From: Actinomadura cremea
Lineage (GTDB): Bacteria > Actinomycetota > Actinomycetes > Streptosporangiales > Streptosporangiaceae
Length of the DNA: 64,000 nt
Direction: 5' to 3'
Assembly: GCF_014648495.1 (NCBI RefSeq)
Contig: NZ_BMRF01000008.1
Location: forward strand, 62,001 to 126,000
Under the pieces are notes generated by a model. The model was given only the letters and a program-made list of their open reading frames with translations, was not told the origin of the DNA and searched no databases. The position numbers and the translations under genes were made by a program. Within the stretch, counting starts at the first letter, position 1. Each line of letters starts with the position of its first letter. Shown here one piece after another: positions 1 to 8,546 of the stretch.

Positions 1-718
1 CCGCGGCCATGTAGGTCGCGGAGGTCGCGATGCCCGCCACCGTCGCCAGGGTGGAACCGGGGCCGGCGGTCGCCGCGATCTGCCAGGTGTTCAGGGCGAT
101 CGCGAGTGCGAGGAACGTCAGGAACGCTGCCGACAGGCGAACCGCGGGCGCGTCCAGGATCTTGCCCGGCCCGTACCTCTGTATCGCGTACCCGATCAGG
201 AAGAACCCGGGGATGAGCGTGCTCGCGCCCATCGTCGCCGCCGCCGTGCCCGTGGCGGCGAGGCCGAGCGCGAGAAGCACGCGCCATCCGGGCACGAACG
301 ACGCGGGGAGCAGGACGACCATCCCGACCACCGCGTACGTCAGCAGCACTTCGCCGGGCTGAAGGAGCCGGTGCAGTGCGCCGATGGGGATCAGGAAGCC
401 CAGGCGGGCCAGCATGAGCAGCCGCGGGTTCGGCGTCCGGTCCCGGACCGAATCGAGGAAGAGCCCGAAGCTCAGGCCGAAGAGGAGCGAGAAGATCGGG
501 AAGAACCGCTGGTGGAGCAGGGTCTCGTACGCCCAGTAGACCGCCCCGGGGTCCTCCTGCGGACCGGGGACGGGCACCCCCGTGATCCCCACGGTGTTCA
601 CGATCATCACGCCCGACAGGGCGAACCCGCGCAGGACGTCGATCTCGGTGACGCGTGAGCGCTCCCGAGACCCCACCGCGTCCGGGCCGGTGGCGGTCGG
701 TCGTGTTCGCGGCGGCAT
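1..718 (-). CDS. DUF418 family membrane protein, 3' part missing at window edge
   Basis: The first 239 residues of a polytopic membrane protein, read leftwards from an ATG at 716-718; the gene runs off the left edge. The N-terminus carries TEIDVLRGFALSGVMIVN, the typical opening of DUF418/YeiB-type proteins, and FFPIFSLLFGLSFGLFL follows, also typical. Several hydrophobic helices come after (around residues 30-50, 75-90, 120-140, 150-175 and 195-215). The family often sits beside transporters or exporter-like genes, but its substrate is not established. It is divergent from the kinase gene to its right. The family call is fairly sure; the function is unknown. Confidence 0.75.
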   Translation of the reverse strand, partial: MPPRTRPTATGPDAVGSRERSRVTEIDVLRGFALSGVMIVNTVGITGVPVPGPQEDPGAVYWAYETLLHQRFFPIFSLLFGLSFGLFLDSVRDRTPNPRLLMLARLGFLIPIGALHRLLQPGEVLLTYAVVGMVVLLPASFVPGWRVLLALGLAATGTAAATMGASTLIPGFFLIGYAIQRYGPGKILDAPAVRLSAAFLTFLALAIALNTWQIAATAGPGSTLATVAGIATSATYMAA

Positions 719-847
719 GCTCCTCCCGGCGTCGGGCCTCGTCACACCATGACGCAGCCTTCCGCCCGTGACCACCCGCGGCGGGCGCGCGGCGGCGCTC
801 GGGAGAACTTGACCATGATCGTGCGGGGCTGGAACCGTTGCCCGTCT

Positions 848-2479
848 ATGGACGGATTGCGGCCGGACGATCCCCGCGAAGTCGGCGACTTCCAGTTGCT
901 GGGGCGGCTCGGCGCGGGCGGCATGGGCCGCGTCTTCCTCGGCCGCGCACGCTCGGGACGTACGGTCGCGGTGAAGTTCGTGCACGCCGGACTGGCCGGG
1001 GACGCCGAGTTCCGGCGCCGGTTCCGGCGGGAGGTCGACGCGGCACGGCGCGTCAGCGGGCCGTGGACCGCGCCCGTCCTGGACGCAGACACCGACGCGG
1101 ACGCGCCGTGGGTCGCGACGGCCTACGTCGCCGGGCCGACGCTGCAGGAGACCGTCGACGGGCTTTACGGGCCGCTTCCCGAAGGGACGGTGCGGGCGCT
1201 GGCCGCCGGGCTGGCGGAGGCGCTGCGGGAGGTGCACGGGAGCGGCCTGGTCCACCGCGACCTGAAGCCGTCCAACGTCCTGCTCACCCTGGACGGCCCG
1301 CGCGTCATCGACTTCGGCATCGCCCGCGCCGGGGACGCCACCGCGGTCACCCGGAGCGGGGCGGTCGTCGGCACCCCGGGCTTCATGCCGCCCGAGCAGG
1401 TGCGCGGCGAGCGCGTCACCCCCGCCGGGGACGTGTTCTCGCTCGGCGCCGTCCTCGCCTTCGCGGCGACGGGGCGGCAGCCGTTCGACACCGGCGAGGG
1501 CGGGACGGCCGCGCTGCTGTACCGCGTCGTCCACGAGCCGCCGGACCTCGGCGGAATGACGGGCGGGCTGCGGGAACTCGCGGAGCGGTGCCTGGCCAAG
1601 GACCCGGGCGAACGGCCGTCGCCCGAGGAGATCGCGGCGGCCGTCGAGGCGCCGGACGGCTCCGGGGCGTGGCTGCCCGCCGAGGTCGTCGAGGTCGTGG
1701 GGCGACGGGCCGTCGAACTCCTGGACCTGGAGCGCCGGGACGAGCCGGGCGGCCCGACGCGGCGGGCGCCCGTCCCGCCGCCCGGCCCGCCGCCGACGTT
1801 CACGCTCCCGCCGGGCGTGCGGGCGACGGCTCCGCCCGTCCCGCCCGTCCCGCCGGGGCCGCCCGTCTCCCCGGGGCCGCCCGGTCCGTCCGGGCTCGGG
1901 CGCAGGGCGGCGGTGGTGCTGGTGATGGTCGCCGTGGCCGCGCTGAGCTTCAGCCTGCTCCTCGTCCTCGCGGTGCGGGGCTCGGAGGAGCGGGACGCGG
2001 GCGCGTCGCGCGATCGGGCGACGACCGACCCGGCGCCCGAGCCCACCTGGAGCGACGACGGGGCGCCGTCGCCGCGAGAGTCCGTCATGGCGTCCTCTCC
2101 GTCGCCCTCCGGCGACGAGACGGTGGGCACGGCGGGGACGGGTGACGTTCCGGAGGGATTCCTCGGTACGTGGACTTGGGAGGGCGAGACCTCCGACGAC
2201 GGCCGGGTGTCCCAGCGCATGGTCATCACGCAGGGACCCGAGGGCGGCCGGATCATGGAGGTCACGACCACCGTTCCCGGCGGGTACTGCGAGGGCGGCG
2301 GGGACCTGGACCTGGCGGCCCCGCGCGTCATCGAGGTGGTCGTTCGCGGGGTCCGCGACGTCGGCGGCGTGGACGGGTGCAGGAGCCCCACCCGGCACGT
2401 CTTCAGCCTCCGGGAGGACGGCACCCTCCAGCGGGACGCCGGGGCGTCCCCCCGCATCTACCGCAAGGCCGGAGGGTAG
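848..2479 (+). CDS. Receptor-type serine/threonine protein kinase (Hanks type)
   Basis: A 543-residue transmembrane Ser/Thr kinase. The glycine loop GAGGMGRV (about residues 22-29), the VAVKF lysine (about 42), the catalytic loop HRDLKPSN (136-143) and DFGIAR (about 155) are all present, so the kinase should be active. A proline-rich linker (about 300-350) leads to one membrane helix (about 354-377) and an outer domain of roughly 110 residues (432-543). That domain has a GTWTWEGE motif and two cysteines that could form a disulfide, and it probably senses an extracellular signal. I start at ATG 848 because family members begin just before the DPREVGDFQLLGRLG stretch; in-frame starts further upstream (749, 815) add an arginine-rich stretch unlike the family. 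No clear ribosome binding site is visible for any of them. Confidence 0.88.
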   Translation: MDGLRPDDPREVGDFQLLGRLGAGGMGRVFLGRARSGRTVAVKFVHAGLAGDAEFRRRFRREVDAARRVSGPWTAPVLDADTDADAPWVATAYVAGPTLQETVDGLYGPLPEGTVRALAAGLAEALREVHGSGLVHRDLKPSNVLLTLDGPRVIDFGIARAGDATAVTRSGAVVGTPGFMPPEQVRGERVTPAGDVFSLGAVLAFAATGRQPFDTGEGGTAALLYRVVHEPPDLGGMTGGLRELAERCLAKDPGERPSPEEIAAAVEAPDGSGAWLPAEVVEVVGRRAVELLDLERRDEPGGPTRRAPVPPPGPPPTFTLPPGVRATAPPVPPVPPGPPVSPGPPGPSGLGRRAAVVLVMVAVAALSFSLLLVLAVRGSEERDAGASRDRATTDPAPEPTWSDDGAPSPRESVMASSPSPSGDETVGTAGTGDVPEGFLGTWTWEGETSDDGRVSQRMVITQGPEGGRIMEVTTTVPGGYCEGGGDLDLAAPRVIEVVVRGVRDVGGVDGCRSPTRHVFSLREDGTLQRDAGASPRIYRKAGG

Positions 2480-2482
2480 CGG

Positions 2483-3670
2483 TCAGATCGTCCCGGCCGA
2501 GGCCAGGGCGTCGAGGTCGGCGGACGCGAGGCCGAGGAGGTCGCCGTAGACCTCGGTGTTGTGCTCGCCGAGGGACGGGCCGACGGCGCGGACCTCGCCG
2601 GGGGTGTCGGAGAGCTTCGGGAAGACGTTCTGCATGGGGAACTCGCCGAACTCGGGGTGCGCCATCCGGATGATCGCCTCGCGCGCCTTGTAGTGCGGGT
2701 CCGCGAGCATGTCCTTCGCCCGGTAGGTGAGCCCGGCCGGGATGCCGTTCTCGTGCAGGAGCCCGAGGAGTTCGTCCGAGTCCTGGACGGACGTCCACGC
2801 GCCGATGAGCTCGTCGAGTTCGTCCGCGTTCGCCCCGCGTGCGCCGTGGGTGGCGAACCGTTCGTCGTCGGCGAGTTCGGGGCGTCCCATCAGCGCGGAC
2901 AGCCGGCGCCAGATCGTGTCCCGGTTCGCGGCGATGAGGACGGGCCCGTCCTTGGTGGGGTACACGTTGCTGGGCGCGACGTTCGGCAGCACCGAGCCCG
3001 TGCGTTCCCGCTGGTAGCCCGCGATGTCCCACTCGGGGACGAGCGACTCCATCATCGCCAGCACGGCCTCGTAGAGGGCCGAGTCGACGACCTGGCCGCG
3101 CCCGGTCCGGTGCCGGGCGTGCAGCGCGACGAGCGTGCCGAGCGCGGCGAACGTCCCGGCCAGCTCGTCGCCGAGCGAGATGCCCGCGCGGGACGGCGGC
3201 TTGTCGGGGTCGCCGGTGACGTACCGGATGCCGCCCATCGCCTCGCCGATCGAGCCGAACCCGGCGCGGGGGGCGTACGGGCCGTCCTGCCCGTAGCCGG
3301 TGACGCGGGTGACGATCAGGCGCGGGTTCTCGGCGCGCAGCTCGTCCGGGGACAGGCCCCAGCGTTCGAGGGTGCCGGGGCGGAAGTTCTCCACGAGGAC
3401 GTCGGCCTGCGCGATGATGCGCCGCGCGAGAGCCTGGCCCTCGGACGTGCGCAGGTTCAGCGTGACCGACTTCTTGTTGCGCGCGAGGATCGGCCACCAC
3501 AGCGACTTGCCGTGCGGCTTCTCGCGGCCCCACTCGCGCATCGGGTCCCCGGCGCCCGGCGGCTCGATCTTGATGACCTCGGCGCCGAAGTCGCCGAGCA
3601 GCTGCCCGCAGAACGGGCCCGCGAGGAGCTGCCCCATCTCCACGACCCGCAGGTCACCGAGTGCGTTCAT
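2483..3670 (-). CDS. CaiB/BaiF family (type III) CoA-transferase
   Basis: A 395-residue family III CoA-transferase that moves CoA between acyl-CoA and a free carboxylic acid in the cytoplasm. The N-terminal VVEMGQLLAGPFCGQLLGDF and the following AEVIKIEPP are hallmarks, and the aspartate expected to form the acyl anhydride lies in VVDSALYEA (about residue 185). Length matches the family. Its start overlaps the end of the GntR gene by 17 bp, so the two are co-transcribed and probably translationally coupled. The divergent HMG-CoA-lyase-like gene suggests joint breakdown of a branched or hydroxylated dicarboxylic acid: CoA activation here, C-C cleavage there. The substrate cannot be read from the sequence. 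Confidence 0.9.
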   Translation of the reverse strand: MNALGDLRVVEMGQLLAGPFCGQLLGDFGAEVIKIEPPGAGDPMREWGREKPHGKSLWWPILARNKKSVTLNLRTSEGQALARRIIAQADVLVENFRPGTLERWGLSPDELRAENPRLIVTRVTGYGQDGPYAPRAGFGSIGEAMGGIRYVTGDPDKPPSRAGISLGDELAGTFAALGTLVALHARHRTGRGQVVDSALYEAVLAMMESLVPEWDIAGYQRERTGSVLPNVAPSNVYPTKDGPVLIAANRDTIWRRLSALMGRPELADDERFATHGARGANADELDELIGAWTSVQDSDELLGLLHENGIPAGLTYRAKDMLADPHYKAREAIIRMAHPEFGEFPMQNVFPKLSDTPGEVRAVGPSLGEHNTEVYGDLLGLASADLDALASAGTI

Positions 3671-4307
3671 CGTCGTCGTCCTTCCGGCTCAGGTTGGCTG
3701 CGGCGGCGCGGATGTGGGCGCGCATCACCGCTTCGGCCCAGTCGGGGTCGCCCGCCGCGACGGCGGCGACGACTTCCCGATGGTGGTTCATGGAACGGTC
3801 CAGCTCGGCGCGGTCGTAGCGGCGGAACGTGCCGACGATCAGCGGGGCGTGCATGACGGACGTGAGCATGCCGGGCAGCCGCCGGTTCCGGGACGCGTCG
3901 ATCAGCGCGGCGTGGAACCGCGAGTTCAGCCGGGCGAGCCCGCCGAGGTCGCGGGCGTCCGCCGCCGCCTCCATGGCGTCGCAGAGCGTCCCCAGGTCGG
4001 CGAGGACGGACGGGTCCTGGCCGATGCGGGCGGCGCGGGCCGCCGCGTAGGGCTCCAGCAGGGAGCGGAGTTCGAAGATCTCCGCGAGGTCCTCGCGGGT
4101 CCACTCGACGACGCGCGCGCCCCGGTGCGGCAGCACCTCCACGAGACCGTCCGAGCCGAGCCGCTGCAGGGCCTCGCGCACCGGCGTGCGCGACAGCCCG
4201 AGCGTCTCGGCGAGCTCCGCCTCCCCGAGCCGCGCCCCGGCCGCGGCGTCCCCGGACAGGATCATCCGCCGCACCGCGTCGTAGGCGACGTCCGCCGCAC
4301 GCGCCAT
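3654..4307 (-). CDS. GntR family regulator, FadR/FCD subgroup
   Basis: A 217-residue transcription factor with a winged helix-turn-helix (about residues 5-70, including GEAELAETLGLSRTPVREAL) and an all-helical FCD ligand domain (about 80-205) with the acidic and histidine residues that usually hold a metal ion. The ATG at 4305-4307 follows a near-perfect AAGGAGG ribosome binding site. It is first in a two-gene operon with the CoA-transferase and divergent from the lyase-like gene. Two related 12-bp imperfect palindromes in the intergenic region fit autoregulation and control of both arms. Regulators of this subgroup usually respond to the small acid that their operon degrades. Confidence 0.92.
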   Translation of the reverse strand: MARAADVAYDAVRRMILSGDAAAGARLGEAELAETLGLSRTPVREALQRLGSDGLVEVLPHRGARVVEWTREDLAEIFELRSLLEPYAAARAARIGQDPSVLADLGTLCDAMEAAADARDLGGLARLNSRFHAALIDASRNRRLPGMLTSVMHAPLIVGTFRRYDRAELDRSMNHHREVVAAVAAGDPDWAEAVMRAHIRAAAANLSRKDDDDERTR

Positions 4308-4319
4308 GGAACCTCCTTG

Positions 4320-4331
4320 ATTACATGCAAT
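4320..4331. promoter_or_regulatory. Candidate GntR operator 1
   Basis: ATTACATGCAAT is an imperfect palindrome lying 12 bp upstream of the GntR start codon. FadR/FCD regulators commonly bind short AT-rich palindromes of this size. A related copy lies at 4372-4383. Confidence 0.45.
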
Positions 4332-4371
4332 ATAGTCACATTTGACGCTGAAGCCGCAACTCTGGAGTCAG

Positions 4372-4383
4372 ATTGCATACAAC
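4372..4383. promoter_or_regulatory. Candidate GntR operator 2
   Basis: ATTGCATACAAC shares the TTGCAT core with the reverse complement of the box at 4320-4331 and is itself an imperfect palindrome. It overlaps the start of the lyase-like gene, where a bound repressor would block initiation. The two boxes are centred 52 bp apart, about five helical turns, so both would lie on the same DNA face. Confidence 0.4.
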
Positions 4384-5275
4384 GGTGGTGGAGGTCGGTC
4401 CTCGCGACGGCCTCCAGAACGAGGCCCGCGTGCTCACCCCGGACGACAGGATCGCCTTCATCGCGCGCTGCGTGGACGCCGGGACGCGCCGCGTCGAGGC
4501 GGTCTCGTTCGTCAACCCCGAGCGCGTTCCGCAGATGGCCGGCGCCGAGGAGGTCATGGCCGGGGTGCCCCGCGCGGACGGCGTGTCCTACAGCGGGCTC
4601 GTCCTCAACCGGCGGGGCCTCGACCGGGCCCTGGACGCCCGCGTGGACGAGGTCAACGTGGTCCTCCCGGCGTCCGACACGTTCAGCGTCCGCAACCAGG
4701 GCGCGACCGTCGCCGAGATGCTGGACGCGTGGGACGGCATCGCGGCGGCCGCCGCCGACGCGGGCGTCCCCGCCACCATGACGATCGCCGTCGCGTTCGG
4801 CTGCCCGTTCGAGGGCGACGTGCCCCCGGAGCGGATCGCCGACATCGCGCGCCGCGCGCACGCGGCGTCCGAGATCGCCCTGGCCGACACCATCGGGGTG
4901 GGCGTTCCGGCCCAGGTGCGGGCCCTGACGCGGCGCGTGCGCGAGGCCGCTCCCGGAATCCCCCTGCGGTTCCACTTCCACAACACGCGCAACACCGGCT
5001 ACGCGAACGCGCACACCGCGCTCGACGAGGGCGTGACCGTCCTGGACGCGTCCGCGGGCGGCTTCGGCGGCTGCCCGTTCGCGCCCGCCGCCACCGGCAA
5101 CATCGCCACCGAGGACCTGCTCTACGCGCTCCACCGCGGCGGCGTCGAGACCGGGATCGACATGGAGCGCGTCGCCCGGACCGGGACCTGGCTGGGGGAG
5201 CTCCTCGGCGAGCCCGTCCCCGCGCTGCTGGGGCGCGCCGGGGGCTTCCCGGCGGGGGCGGCCGCCGAACGCTGA
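4373..5275 (+). CDS. HMG-CoA lyase-like (HMGL/pyruvate carboxyltransferase fold) enzyme
   Basis: A 300-residue TIM-barrel lyase that should cleave a 3-hydroxy-3-methyl-type acyl-CoA into acetyl-CoA and a keto acid. EVGPRDGLQNEA holds the substrate-binding arginine and catalytic aspartate, SFVNPERVPQMAG follows the family pattern, HFHN gives the metal-binding histidines, and GGCPFAPAATGNIATEDL holds the conserved catalytic cysteine. TTG 4373 is chosen because GGAG at 4364-4367 is well placed; GTG 4385 or 4388 are alternatives. It is divergent from the GntR/CoA-transferase operon, so itaconate/citramalyl-CoA-like or other branched acids are plausible substrates. The chemistry call is good; the true substrate is unknown. 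Confidence 0.85.
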   Translation: MHTTVVEVGPRDGLQNEARVLTPDDRIAFIARCVDAGTRRVEAVSFVNPERVPQMAGAEEVMAGVPRADGVSYSGLVLNRRGLDRALDARVDEVNVVLPASDTFSVRNQGATVAEMLDAWDGIAAAAADAGVPATMTIAVAFGCPFEGDVPPERIADIARRAHAASEIALADTIGVGVPAQVRALTRRVREAAPGIPLRFHFHNTRNTGYANAHTALDEGVTVLDASAGGFGGCPFAPAATGNIATEDLLYALHRGGVETGIDMERVARTGTWLGELLGEPVPALLGRAGGFPAGAAAER

Positions 5276-5348
5276 GCGCACCGGCCGGGTGCCGGGACGG
5301 CGCATGCGGGTGCCGGGTGCGCGCCCGTAAAGTCCCTGGGGACGCCGC

Positions 5349-6002
5349 TCAGACCCGTCCCTGCGTCTCCAGGGTGGTCATGTACCCGGCCAGGACGCGC
5401 TTCAGCTCCGCCACCAGCGCGTCCCGCTCGTCCCCCGTCTCGGCCGTCGTCATCAGCGGGACCAGCGCCTTGAACACCTGGATCAGGACGCGCGCGCCGC
5501 GCGTCCGCTCGTCCGCTGCGAGGCCCGGCGCGCGCGCGGCGAGGATGCCCTCGACGCGTCCGAGCAGCGCGTCCTGGATCGGACGCGTGGCGGCGGACAG
5601 CTCGGGCGGCATGTCGGCGCGCGCGAACAGCGCCTTGAACCCCGGGTTGGCGATGTTGAAGGCGAGCAGCGGGTCGACGATCCGGTCGATCAGCTCCGCG
5701 AGCGGCACCGTGCCCAGGTCGCCGGCCGTGAAGGCCGCCCGGTGCGCGCCGCCCATCTGCGCGGTGAACCGGTCGGCGAGCGCCTCCGCGATCGCCTCCT
5801 TGTTCGGGAAGAACTGGTAGAGCGAGCCCGGCGAGATCCCCGCCGCCGCCGCGATCTTGTTGGTGGTCGCGGCCTCGTAGCCCGACTCGGCGAGCACCCC
5901 CGCCGCCGCGTCCAGGATCTGCGCGATCCGGCGCTCCCCGCGCGCCTGCCGCCGTACCGTCCGCTCCGTCCGCTCCGTCCCGGACGCGCCGTCCCCGCTC
6001 AT
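5349..6002 (-). CDS. TetR family repressor of the adjacent MMPL exporter
   Basis: A 217-residue TetR-type regulator. The DNA-binding domain spans about residues 18-65, with AATTNKIAAAAGISPGSLYQ as the helix-turn-helix, and a ligand-binding helical domain follows. The chosen ATG is at 6000-6002; the reading frame stays open far upstream, but that stretch is antisense to mmpL and has no family resemblance. It is divergent from the MMPL exporter, with two strong palindromes in the 120-bp gap. It most likely represses both itself and the exporter and releases DNA when it binds an exported lipid or drug. Confidence 0.9.
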   Translation of the reverse strand: MSGDGASGTERTERTVRRQARGERRIAQILDAAAGVLAESGYEAATTNKIAAAAGISPGSLYQFFPNKEAIAEALADRFTAQMGGAHRAAFTAGDLGTVPLAELIDRIVDPLLAFNIANPGFKALFARADMPPELSAATRPIQDALLGRVEGILAARAPGLAADERTRGARVLIQVFKALVPLMTTAETGDERDALVAELKRVLAGYMTTLETQGRV

Positions 6003-6046
6003 CGCCGTCCTCCCGCCGTGCCGCCTGCGACCCGTCGAGTATTGCA

Positions 6047-6068
6047 AATACGAGTAGTCGCTCGTATT
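6047..6068. promoter_or_regulatory. TetR operator 1 (inverted repeat)
   Basis: AATACGAG and CTCGTATT are perfect 8-bp inverted arms separated by 6 bp. The same ATACGAG half-site occurs in the second palindrome at 6080-6099. TATTAT at 6065-6070 overlaps it and could be a -10 element. Confidence 0.7.
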
Positions 6069-6079
6069 ATGCCCATCGA

Positions 6080-6099
6080 ATACGAGTGGACACTCGTAT
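6080..6099. promoter_or_regulatory. TetR operator 2 overlapping the mmpL promoter
   Basis: ATACGAGTG and CACTCGTAT are perfect 9-bp arms around a GA centre. The centre lies 32 bp from that of operator 1, close to three helical turns, so two dimers would bind the same face. TATAGT at 6097-6102 is a good -10 hexamer for mmpL and overlaps the palindrome. Confidence 0.72.
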
Positions 6100-6122
6100 A
6101 GTACGTCGCCCTGGGGGAGCAC

Positions 6123-8333
6123 GTGTTCACACCGAACGGCCTCGGCCGGTTCGTCACCCGTCGGCCCCGCCTGATCACCGCGATCGGCCTCGCCGCCTTC
6201 GTCCTCGTCGGGATCGTCGGCGCCGGCACGATCGGCGCGCTGTCGCTCAACCGCTACGAGGCGCCCGGCTCCGAGTCCATGCGGGCCCGCGACGCCATCG
6301 CCCGCGAGCACTCCACCGGCAGCCCCAACCTCGCGCTGCTCGTCACGGCCCGCACCGGCACCGTCGACGGTCCCGCCGTCGCCGCCGCCGGACGGGAGCT
6401 CACCGCCGAACTCGCCGCCCGCGACGGCGTCGGCGACGCCTGGTCCTACTGGAGCCGCGGCGGCCCCGAGACCCTCCGCAGCGAGGACGCGCGGCACGCG
6501 CTCGTCCTCGCCTGGGTCCCCGGCGACGCCGACCACGTCCGCCGCACCGTCCTGCCCGACCTCGCCGCCGACCTCGCCCGCGCCGGAGGGCCCGTCGAGG
6601 TGACGGTCGGGGGCGGCGACGAGGTGTTCCGCCACGTCATGGAGCAGGCCCGCGCCGACTTCGTCCGCGCCGAGCTGATCATCCTGCCGCTGACGCTGCT
6701 GCTCCTGTGGCTCGTCTACCGGCGCATCGCCGCCGCGCTCGTCACCCTCGCGACCGGCCTGTTCGCCGTGCTCGGCGCGCTCGCGCTGCTGCGGATCCCG
6801 CTCGCCTTCACCGAGATCTCCACCTTCGCCTCCAACGCCGTCCTCGTCATGGGCATCGGCCTCGGCGTCGACTACGGCCTGTTCATGATCTTCCGGTTCC
6901 GGGAGGAACTCGCCGCCCGCGGCGACGTGCGCGCGGCGGTGGTCGCGTCCGTCCGGGGCGCCGGGCGGACGGTCCTGTTCAGCGGAGTCACCGTCGCCGC
7001 GGCCATCTCCGTCCTGCTCGTCTTCCCGTTCCCGTTCCTCGCGTCGTTCGCCTACGCGGGCGTCGCCGTCGTCGCCGCGGCCGTCGTCGGCGCGACCGTC
7101 CTGCTCCCGGCCGCACTCGTCCTGCTCGGCGACCGCGTCGTCCGCCGCACCCCGTCCGACCGTTCCACCGCCCGCTGGCACGCCTTCGCCTCGGCCGTCA
7201 TGCGGCGCCCGCTCGTCCTCGGCGGCACCGCGCTCGCCCTCGTCCTGCTGCTCGGCGCCCCGTTCCTCGGCGTCCGGTTCGGGCTGCCGGACGATCGCAT
7301 GCTCAACACCTCGGCACCCGTCCGGCAGATGTACGACGAGGTCCGCGCGTCGTTCGCCGTCGAGGAGGCCGACGCCCTGCAGATCGCGCTGCCCGCGGCC
7401 GCGGGCGCGGCGGCGTCCGCGTCCGGCGGCGTCGGCCCCTACGCGGCCGAGCTGTCGCGCGTCGACGGGATCGTCCGCGTCGACTCGGCCGCCGGGTCCT
7501 TCGCCGACGGCCGCTCCGTCCCCGCGCCCGCCGGCGCCCGGTACACGTCCGCCGAAGGGACCCGCCTCGTCGTCGTCCCGTCGTCCGAACGCCTCGCCCG
7601 CGACGCCATCGGGCTCGTCGAGGAGGTGCGCGCGCTGCCCGCGCCCGCCCCGGCCCTCGTCGGCGGCTACCCGGCCGAACTCGCCGACTACCGCGACGGC
7701 GTCACCGCCCGGCTCCCCCTCGTCGCGGCCCTGATCGTCGCCGTCACCATCGTCGTGCTGTTCCTGATGACCGGCAGCGTCCTCGCCCCGCTCAAGGCGA
7801 CGGTCCTCAACCTGCTGAGCCTGTCGGTCATGTTCGGCGCGCTCGTCTGGATCTTCCAGGAGGGCAACCTCTCCGGCCTCCTCGGCTTCACCCCGATCGG
7901 CTCCATCGAACCCAGCGTCCCGATCCTGATGTTCTGCATCGCCTACGGGCTGTCGATGGACTACGAGGTGTTCCTCCTCGCGCGCATCAAGGAGGAGTAC
8001 GACCGGACGGGCGACGCCGTGGCCTCGGTCCCGCTCGGCATCGCCCGCAGCGGCCCCCTCGTCACCGCCGCCGCGCTCATCCTCGCCGTCTCCTTCGCGA
8101 CCTACGCCACCGGCAACGTCGTCATCCTGCAGCAGCTCGGCATCGGCATGGCCCTCGCCGTCCTCGTCGACGCGACCCTCATCCGCGGCGTGCTCGTCCC
8201 CGCGTTCATGCGCCTCGCGGGCCGGGCCAACTGGTGGGCCCCGCGCCCGCTCCGCGCACTGCACCGGCGCGTCGGCCTCACCGAGGAACCGTCCCCCGAG
8301 CCCGTTCCCGCAGCCGAAGAGGTCCGGGTGTGA
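6123..8333 (+). CDS. MMPL family transporter (RND superfamily)
   Basis: A 736-residue inner-membrane transporter of the MMPL type, which moves lipids, siderophores or hydrophobic drugs using the proton gradient. The fold is duplicated: one helix, a periplasmic loop (about residues 45-180) and five helices, then the same again (second loop about 390-530). The two helix bundles carry MGIGLGVDYGLFMIFRFREE and IAYGLSMDYEVFLLARIKEE, with the aspartate-tyrosine pairs used for proton relay. The GTG start at 6123 follows GGGGGAG. It is divergent from the TetR gene, and the shared operators make it the obvious regulatory target. The cargo is unknown; no lipid-synthesis genes sit beside it, which favours an export or resistance role. 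Confidence 0.92.
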   Translation: MFTPNGLGRFVTRRPRLITAIGLAAFVLVGIVGAGTIGALSLNRYEAPGSESMRARDAIAREHSTGSPNLALLVTARTGTVDGPAVAAAGRELTAELAARDGVGDAWSYWSRGGPETLRSEDARHALVLAWVPGDADHVRRTVLPDLAADLARAGGPVEVTVGGGDEVFRHVMEQARADFVRAELIILPLTLLLLWLVYRRIAAALVTLATGLFAVLGALALLRIPLAFTEISTFASNAVLVMGIGLGVDYGLFMIFRFREELAARGDVRAAVVASVRGAGRTVLFSGVTVAAAISVLLVFPFPFLASFAYAGVAVVAAAVVGATVLLPAALVLLGDRVVRRTPSDRSTARWHAFASAVMRRPLVLGGTALALVLLLGAPFLGVRFGLPDDRMLNTSAPVRQMYDEVRASFAVEEADALQIALPAAAGAAASASGGVGPYAAELSRVDGIVRVDSAAGSFADGRSVPAPAGARYTSAEGTRLVVVPSSERLARDAIGLVEEVRALPAPAPALVGGYPAELADYRDGVTARLPLVAALIVAVTIVVLFLMTGSVLAPLKATVLNLLSLSVMFGALVWIFQEGNLSGLLGFTPIGSIEPSVPILMFCIAYGLSMDYEVFLLARIKEEYDRTGDAVASVPLGIARSGPLVTAAALILAVSFATYATGNVVILQQLGIGMALAVLVDATLIRGVLVPAFMRLAGRANWWAPRPLRALHRRVGLTEEPSPEPVPAAEEVRV

Positions 8334-8497
8334 GCGTCGCCCCTGGGCGGCGCCGCCGCTCCTCCCGATGGCGCTGTTCACGCTCCTGTGCCTGTACTGC
8401 GCGTCCGCCGGCGAGCTGGACGGCGGATGGCTGCGGGATCCCGTGTCCCGGTGACGCCGTCGCCGTTCGGACGGTGGGGAGGCCGGAGGGAAGAAGC

Positions 8498-8535
8498 GAG
8501 CCGTGCGGCCGCGGGAGCGGGCGGCCGCACGGCTC
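8498..8535 (-). terminator. Strong hairpin terminator after the FNT channel gene
   Basis: GAGCCGTGCGGCCGC and its exact reverse complement form a 15-bp stem with an 8-nt loop, 12 bp past the stop codon of the FNT gene. No U-tract follows, as is usual in high-GC actinomycetes. Confidence 0.75.
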
Positions 8536-8546
8536 GGATCGGCGTC

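Noticed and set aside
5349-8381. A 1010-codon minus-strand frame across mmpL
   Set aside because: Only its last 217 codons are a real TetR gene; the rest is antisense to mmpL with a composition typical of GC-rich shadow frames.
8368-8454. A 28-codon plus-strand frame (MALFTLLCLYCASAGE...) after mmpL
   Set aside because: It is hydrophobic at the start, but it is too short, lacks a ribosome binding site and ends before the terminator without any family match.
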